In this document: piece by piece, positions 59,676 through 64,000 of the stretch
How positions within the stretch are numbered: the stretch's first letter is position 1
Layout of the letters: the number at the start of each line of letters is the position of its first letter
NCBI RefSeq assembly: GCF_031882575.1
Contig: NZ_CP134772.1
Coordinates: 3,119,001 to 3,183,000, forward strand
Direction of reading: 5' to 3'
DNA: 64,000 nucleotides
Source of the DNA: Pseudomonas sp. VD-NE ins
GTDB lineage: Bacteria > Pseudomonadota > Gammaproteobacteria > Pseudomonadales > Pseudomonadaceae
Made by a program: the position numbers and the translations under genes
The notes under the pieces: model-generated
What the model was told of the DNA's origin: nothing
The model's database searches: none
What the model saw: the letters and a program-made list of their open reading frames with translations, nothing else

Positions 59676-59835
59676 TTTGCGACCCTGATCTGAAAAAACA
59701 GGCTTGTTAAGCCGAATGGGTGAAATGCTAACGCCATTTCCATTTCAGGGCCATGCCGGTGGAGGGAAAGTAGCGTTGGAACATATGGTTTTGGCGTGTT
59801 CCACGCCCCCGTGACTTCTGCCAAACCTTTCGAAA

Positions 59836-59858
59836 ACGGTGCCCATCCAGGGCACCGT
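59836..59858 (-). terminator. Rho-independent terminator of the SSADH-CMD-QOR operon
   Basis: On the minus strand ACGGTGCCC and GGGCACCGT form a perfect 9-bp stem with a 5-base loop, followed by TTTT, 25 bases after the quinone oxidoreductase stop. The rest of the 207-base gap to the KaiC gene shows nothing recognisable. Confidence 0.75.
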
Positions 59859-59882
59859 CATTAATCGAGAACTCAACCCGTT

Positions 59883-60884
59883 TCAAATCAAATCTTCTGG
59901 CTGCATCGTCAAAATGATTTTCCCGACGTTCCCGGAAGACTCCATCCAGCGATGCGCATCGGCAGCCCGCGCTAGCGCAAACGTGCTATCTACAACCGGC
60001 TCAAGGCTTCCGGCACCCTCGAAGCGATCAAGCCAGTGCTCGCGAAAGCGTTTGATCATGGCGTGCTTCTCCGGTTGCGTGCGTGACTTCATCACCGTGC
60101 CGATGATTTGCAAGTGGCGGTAAAGAATGTCCTCCAGCGCCACCGTGACGTTGCCGCCACCGCCAAGGATGCCGACCTGAATCAGGCGACCGCCCTTGGC
60201 AAGGGACGCGATGTTGCGGGCGAAGTAGGGCTCACCGATAAAGTCGATGATCACATCGACGCCACGCCCCTGGGTTTTGTCGGCGATCACTTGAGCGAAG
60301 TCCTGCGTCTTGTAATCGATCGCCACGTCTGCGCCCAAATGCTCGACACGCGCCAGCTTGCTGCCTTCGGTGGTCGCATACACCGTGGCGCCGGTGGCGT
60401 AAGCCAACTGCACCGCAGCGGACCCGACGCCGCCAGCGGCCGCATGAATCAACACCGAATCGCCAGCCTTGAGTCGAGCCAGGTGCATCATCGCCTCATG
60501 GGCCGTGACGAAGACCTCGGGAATGGCCGCCGCGTGTACATAATCAAGCTGCGCAGGGATGTGCATGGCCATGCGGTAATCGATGCGTGCCAGCTCGGCG
60601 TAGGCACCGCCGCCGACCACGCCCATGACGCGATCTCCGACCTCGAACCCGGTCACCGCGCTACCTTTGCCGATCACTTCGCCGGCGATTTCCAGGCCGA
60701 TGATCAGCGAGTCGCCGAAATTCGGATGGCCGTACCCACCGGTTCGATGCGTCAGATCCGCTCGGTTCACTCCGGCGGCATAGACACGCACCAGCAGGTC
60801 GTCAGGACGGACTTCAGGATCGGCGACCTCGACGAGTTCGAGGACGTCTGGCGCACCAAATTCTCTGATGTTGATGGCTTTCAT
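59883..60884 (-). CDS. NAD(P)H-quinone oxidoreductase (PIG3/zeta-crystallin-like MDR)
   Basis: A 333-residue medium-chain reductase of the quinone oxidoreductase branch, without zinc ligands. The N-terminal domain has RVYAAGVNRADLTHRTGGY, and the cofactor motif is HAAAGGVGSAAVQLA. VEHLGADVAIDYKTQDF follows, typical of PIG3-like enzymes. Its ATG directly abuts the stop of the CMD gene, so it is translationally coupled as the last gene of the SSADH-CMD-QOR operon. Confidence 0.93.
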   Translation of the reverse strand: MKAINIREFGAPDVLELVEVADPEVRPDDLLVRVYAAGVNRADLTHRTGGYGHPNFGDSLIIGLEIAGEVIGKGSAVTGFEVGDRVMGVVGGGAYAELARIDYRMAMHIPAQLDYVHAAAIPEVFVTAHEAMMHLARLKAGDSVLIHAAAGGVGSAAVQLAYATGATVYATTEGSKLARVEHLGADVAIDYKTQDFAQVIADKTQGRGVDVIIDFIGEPYFARNIASLAKGGRLIQVGILGGGGNVTVALEDILYRHLQIIGTVMKSRTQPEKHAMIKRFREHWLDRFEGAGSLEPVVDSTFALARAADAHRWMESSGNVGKIILTMQPEDLI

Positions 60885-61217
60885 TCAGTTGTTCTCCGTT
60901 TCGCTGAACGTGGCGTTGGCAATAGCAGAAGCAGTGATGGCGCCAGGGAAGCCCACATAGAAAGCCAGGTGCGTGATCGCTGCCGCCAGTTCGTCGTGGG
61001 TCACACCGTTGCCAGTCGCGCGGCGTAAGTGGGCAGGCAACTCTTCCGAGTGACCAGCGGCTATCAATGCCGCCACGGTGATCAGGCTACGGTCGCGCGG
61101 GGACAGCGCCGGGTCACTCCAGATTTGCGGATAAAGCGTCGAGTCGACGAATTGCGACAGCTTTGGCGTGAACGCGCGCGCGGCTTCGCGAGGACTGCTG
61201 AAATTGAGCTTGGACAT
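60885..61217 (-). CDS. Carboxymuconolactone decarboxylase family protein (no CxxC)
   Basis: A 110-residue all-helical protein of the CMD family (LSPRDRSLITVAALIAAGHSEELPAHLRRATGNGVTHDELAAAITHLAFYVGFP). The AhpD-type CxxC pair is absent; the protein has no cysteine at all, so it is not a peroxidase of the AhpD kind and is nearer to true gamma-carboxymuconolactone decarboxylases or small detoxifying relatives. It lies between an aldehyde dehydrogenase and a quinone oxidoreductase gene in one operon. Confidence 0.93.
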   Translation of the reverse strand: MSKLNFSSPREAARAFTPKLSQFVDSTLYPQIWSDPALSPRDRSLITVAALIAAGHSEELPAHLRRATGNGVTHDELAAAITHLAFYVGFPGAITASAIANATFSETENN

Positions 61218-61228
61218 GGGCGAGTTCC

Positions 61229-62665
61229 TTAAACCTGGCTGATGAATTTGTGGGTCAGATAGTGCTCGATGCCTTCAATGCCGCCTTCGGAGCCGTGACC
61301 GCTTTCTTTCATGCCGCCGAACGGGAGCTCGGTCGCGACGATGCGGTATTGGTTGATGCCGATCATCCCGGCCTCTAATCCGTCGGCGACGTCAATGGCC
61401 GTGCGCGCGCTGGAGGTGAACGCGTAGGCCGAGAGTCCGTAGGGCAGGCGGTTGGCTTCTTGCAGTCCATCGGCCAGTTCATCGAACGGCATCAGCACGG
61501 CGATGGGGCCGAAGGGTTCTTCGTGCATGACGCGGGCGTTCATCGGCACATCTGCCAGAACGGTGGGCTGGAAGAAGTAGCCCTCGCCTGACAAGGCTTC
61601 GCCACCGACCAATACCCGTGCACCTTTTTCGACGGCATCGGCGACCAGTTCCTCCATTTTTGCCAATTGCCTTGGGTTGGCCAGAGGGCCGACCTGAGTA
61701 TCCGGATGCAGGCCGTCACCGATTCTCAGGGCTTGGACCGCCGCGACAAAGTGATCGACAAAGGCTTGATAGGCGCCACGCTGGATCAGAAACCGAGTGG
61801 ATGAAATGCACACCTGCCCAGTGCCGCGAAAGCGGTTGGCGACACCTTCGATAGCGGCTTTTTCGATGTCGGCATCCTCGAACACCAGCACCGGTCCGTG
61901 TCCACCGAGTTCAAGGGTGATGGGCTTCACGCCTTCGGCAGCGCGTGCAGACAGCAGGCGACCGATGGGCACCGAACCGGTGAAGGTCACTTTGCGAATG
62001 ATCGGCGAGGCGATCAGATGGCTGGAGACTTGATCCGGTACGCCGAAGACCACTTGCAACACACCCTTGGGCAATCCTGCATCGTCGAGTGCACGCGCCA
62101 AGGCCAGTGCTGTGGAGGGACTTTCCTCACCGGGTTTGAGGATGACGCTGCAACCAGCGGCCAGCGCTGCCGAGAGCTTGCGTGCCGGGGTAATGGCCGG
62201 AAAATTCCACGGTGTGAATGCGGCCACTGGGCCGATGGCCTGGCGTTTGACCAGTTGCAACACGCCTGGACGGTTGGCCGGGACCACACGGCCATCGATA
62301 CGCCGGGCGCTTTCGGCAAACCATTCGAAATACTCCGCCGCGCGAGTCACTTCATCGAGGCTTTCATTCAGCGGCTTGCCTTCCTCCAGGGTCATCTGCG
62401 CGGCGATCTGCGGTGCACGTTCGAGGATCAGGTCGGCGGCACGCTTGAGGATTTTTGCGCGTTGGTCAGGCACGGTCTGGCGCCATTGCTCGAAGCTCAG
62501 GCGAGTCACTTCCAAGGCGTGATCAAGATCGCCTGCGGTGGCGAGCGGGACGCGGCCGATTTCCCGGCCGGTTGCCGGGTTGACGACGGAGGCAGTATCG
62601 CGCCCTTCGGCACTGATCCACTCACCACCGATGAAAAGATAAAGCGGGTCGTAGGAAGTCTTCAT
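61229..62665 (-). CDS. NAD(P)-dependent aldehyde dehydrogenase, succinate-semialdehyde dehydrogenase type
   Basis: A 478-residue ALDH. FTPWNFPAITPARKLSAAL, the catalytic glutamate in LELGGHGP and the nucleophile in GTGQVCISSTRF are conserved, and the C-terminal motif PFGGMKESGHGSEGG is typical of GabD-like succinate-semialdehyde dehydrogenases. First gene of a three-gene operon with a CMD-family protein and a quinone oxidoreductase. The actual aldehyde may be another short oxo-acid. It is divergent from a LysR regulator. Confidence 0.93.
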   Translation of the reverse strand: MKTSYDPLYLFIGGEWISAEGRDTASVVNPATGREIGRVPLATAGDLDHALEVTRLSFEQWRQTVPDQRAKILKRAADLILERAPQIAAQMTLEEGKPLNESLDEVTRAAEYFEWFAESARRIDGRVVPANRPGVLQLVKRQAIGPVAAFTPWNFPAITPARKLSAALAAGCSVILKPGEESPSTALALARALDDAGLPKGVLQVVFGVPDQVSSHLIASPIIRKVTFTGSVPIGRLLSARAAEGVKPITLELGGHGPVLVFEDADIEKAAIEGVANRFRGTGQVCISSTRFLIQRGAYQAFVDHFVAAVQALRIGDGLHPDTQVGPLANPRQLAKMEELVADAVEKGARVLVGGEALSGEGYFFQPTVLADVPMNARVMHEEPFGPIAVLMPFDELADGLQEANRLPYGLSAYAFTSSARTAIDVADGLEAGMIGINQYRIVATELPFGGMKESGHGSEGGIEGIEHYLTHKFISQV

Positions 62666-62886
62666 GATGCGCCCTTCAGTTGGTTGTCAGAGATTCGTAA
62701 GAAGCCCGGCGCCTGTTCAGGCGGCCTGTGCAACCAAGTCTATGGAAGGAGGGCCCATTGATTTAGACGGGCCAAAGGGAATCATTGTTGTCGCCAGAGG
62801 TAATATCGAGTGTCGAGCCGAACGTGTAGCATCCGGAAAAAATGCGCGTTATCACGGGTGAGCGTCAGATCTACAGGAAGGTCGCG

Positions 62887-63813
62887 ATGGATAAGCTTTC
62901 GAACATGTCGGTGTACATAAAGGTTGTCGAGATGGGCAGTTTCACGGCCGTGGCCAATCATCTGGATTCCACCGTCGGTAACGTCTCGCGTGCTGTATCG
63001 GCGCTGGAAAACGTGCTCGACGCACGCCTGTTGCAACGCTCGACCCGACGCCTGTCGGTCACCGATGCCGGGCGACGGTTTTATGAGCGCTGCACGAAAA
63101 TCCTCGCTGATCTGGAGAGTGCCGAAGCCGAAGCCAGCAATGCCGCGCTGGAGCCTCGGGGAACACTGCGGGTGCATTGCGTTCCTGGGCTGGCCCGGCA
63201 TCTGGTCACGGGGGCGGTGCTGGAGTACCGCCAGCAATTCCCGGAGGTGACGGTGGATTTATTGCTCTCGCAACGCATGCCAAACCTGTTGGAAGACCAA
63301 CTGGACGTCTCGATTCTGATCGCCCGAGCGCTACCCGATTCGGCGTATGTCAGCCAGAAAATCGGTGTCAGCCATTGTGTGTTGGTGGCGTCGCCAGATT
63401 ACCTGGCCAGTCATGCGGCCCCCGAGACGCCTGACGATCTGCGTGATCACCAGTGTCTGCTGTTGGGTACCGTCGACTATGTGCGGGACGAGTGGCAGTT
63501 GAAGAGCAAGGCGGGGGACGCGACATTTGTCCCGACAGGGGCAAGTTTCAGCGTTAACGATATGGATGCGATGGCACATGCCATTCGAGAGGGCGCGGGG
63601 ATTGGCTTGCTGGCCGGGTTTACGGCCATCGATGATTTACGTTCCGGCAAGCTAGTGAGGGTTTTGCCTGACTACCATACCTATGAGCGCAACGTGTATG
63701 CCGTCTATACCTCTCGGCAGTTCGTCGATGCGAAAATCACCCGGTTTATTGAAACGCTGAAAGATCGGGTTGGCAGTCAGCTGGCAGCCACGGCCCAAGC
63801 ACTGATCGATTGA
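62887..63813 (+). CDS. LysR family transcriptional regulator
   Basis: A 308-residue LysR protein of the CrgA/DmlR-like group. The helix-turn-helix reads YIKVVEMGSFTAVANHLDSTVGNVSRAVSALE and the effector domain starts GTLRVHCVPGLARHLV. I start at ATG 62887, preceded by AGGAAGG; the frame is open 15 codons further. It is divergent from the aldehyde dehydrogenase operon, its likely target. The 221-base interval contains no strong palindrome beyond GGGCCC-N12-GGGCC near 62750-62776. Confidence 0.93.
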   Translation: MDKLSNMSVYIKVVEMGSFTAVANHLDSTVGNVSRAVSALENVLDARLLQRSTRRLSVTDAGRRFYERCTKILADLESAEAEASNAALEPRGTLRVHCVPGLARHLVTGAVLEYRQQFPEVTVDLLLSQRMPNLLEDQLDVSILIARALPDSAYVSQKIGVSHCVLVASPDYLASHAAPETPDDLRDHQCLLLGTVDYVRDEWQLKSKAGDATFVPTGASFSVNDMDAMAHAIREGAGIGLLAGFTAIDDLRSGKLVRVLPDYHTYERNVYAVYTSRQFVDAKITRFIETLKDRVGSQLAATAQALID

Positions 63814-63836
63814 AACGCCGCGGAGCAAAAAGGTAT

Positions 63837-63870
63837 TTGCGCCTCGATGAGACCACTCTCCGAGGCGCAA
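63837..63870 (-). terminator. Stem-loop terminator of the DUF2790 gene
   Basis: TTGCGCCTCG and CGAGGCGCAA form a perfect 10-bp stem with a 14-base loop between the convergent LysR and DUF2790 genes. On the minus strand it is followed by ATACCTTTTTG, a short T run. Confidence 0.7.
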
Positions 63871-63889
63871 TGATCGGCGAACAGCTGAC

Positions 63890-64000
63890 TTAGCCCTGGC
63901 TGCAACGGCCCATGACGTTATAGGCCAGTACGTGGCGTTTGCCTTGCGAATCCTGGTAGGTCATGTGCGTCGGTACCACTGCGCAAACATCCGGCACCGG
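63890..64000 (-). CDS. DUF2790 family protein, C-terminal part (cut by window edge)
   Basis: The last 36 residues of a minus-strand gene. VPDVCAVVPTHMTYQDSQG and LAYNVMGRCSQG match the conserved end of DUF2790 proteins, small periplasmic proteins with a disulfide that are abundant in Pseudomonas, often copper- or stress-related. The stop codon is TAA at 63890-63892. The start lies outside the window. Confidence 0.85.
   Translation of the reverse strand, partial: PVPDVCAVVPTHMTYQDSQGKRHVLAYNVMGRCSQG

Noticed and set aside
1..64000. CRISPR arrays, tRNA or rRNA genes, insertion sequences, prophage
   Set aside because: No regularly spaced repeats, no tRNA or rRNA signatures and no transposase or integrase frames were recognised by reading; a tRNAscan or repeat search was not possible.

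Overview
The window looks like a chromosomal segment of a fluorescent-group Pseudomonas. The supporting signs are high-GC coding sequence, a membrane-bound PQQ glucose dehydrogenase, many divergent LysR/TetR/AraC regulator-target pairs, DUF2790 and DUF3833 proteins, and a cup-type fimbrial locus with Roc/Pvr-Rcs-like signalling genes. No rRNA, tRNA, CRISPR array, insertion sequence or prophage was recognised.

Region 1 (1-5.4 kb): 5' part of gcd, a Tat-exported sulfite-oxidase-fold molybdoenzyme with its cytochrome b, a patatin phospholipase, a DUF3833 lipoprotein and a bestrophin-like channel. Region 2 (5.4-10.1 kb): a minus-strand operon of redox enzymes (alkene reductase, SDR, alpha/beta hydrolase, quinone oxidoreductase) divergent from a TetR regulator. 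The alkene reductase is broken by one missing base. Region 3 (10.1-17.7 kb): XdhC, tri-haem cytochrome c, molybdopterin subunit and 2Fe-2S subunit of a periplasmic molybdenum hydroxylase, with an AraC regulator and a divergent MFS pump. Region 4 (17.7-32.3 kb): a mosaic of small regulator-enzyme pairs (LysR/ADH, HxlR/NamA, LysR/MFS, LysR/MHS-AroQ), partly of lower GC, with two related palindromic intergenic repeats. Region 5 (32.4-38.8 kb): TetR regulator, FadL porin and a two-gene RND pump. The FadL and RND promoters carry the same 24-bp operator. Region 6 (38.8-42.6 kb): nucleobase permease and nucleoside deaminase with a divergent LysR, then two small unknown genes.

Region 7 (42.8-59.7 kb) is the most interesting. 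A chaperone-usher operon (pilin, chaperone, usher; minus strand) faces a c-di-GMP/phosphorelay set: a REC-EAL protein, an RcsB-like response regulator and a BvgS-like hybrid kinase. It continues with a small pilin-like protein, a degenerate receiver, a chemoreceptor, a coiled-coil membrane protein, a detached fimbrial adhesin, a single-domain receiver and a KaiC-like double ATPase. A 14-bp palindromic box, about TRAGAnnnGTCTYA, recurs in the three longest intergenic regions. It lies upstream of the pilin/EAL genes, the degenerate receiver, the coiled-coil protein and the adhesin. Because the response regulator keeps the RcsB recognition helix, I infer that the box is its binding site and that it ties the scattered genes into one regulon.

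Region 8 (59.8-64 kb): a succinate-semialdehyde-dehydrogenase-type / CMD-family / quinone oxidoreductase operon divergent from a LysR regulator, then the 3' end of a DUF2790 gene.
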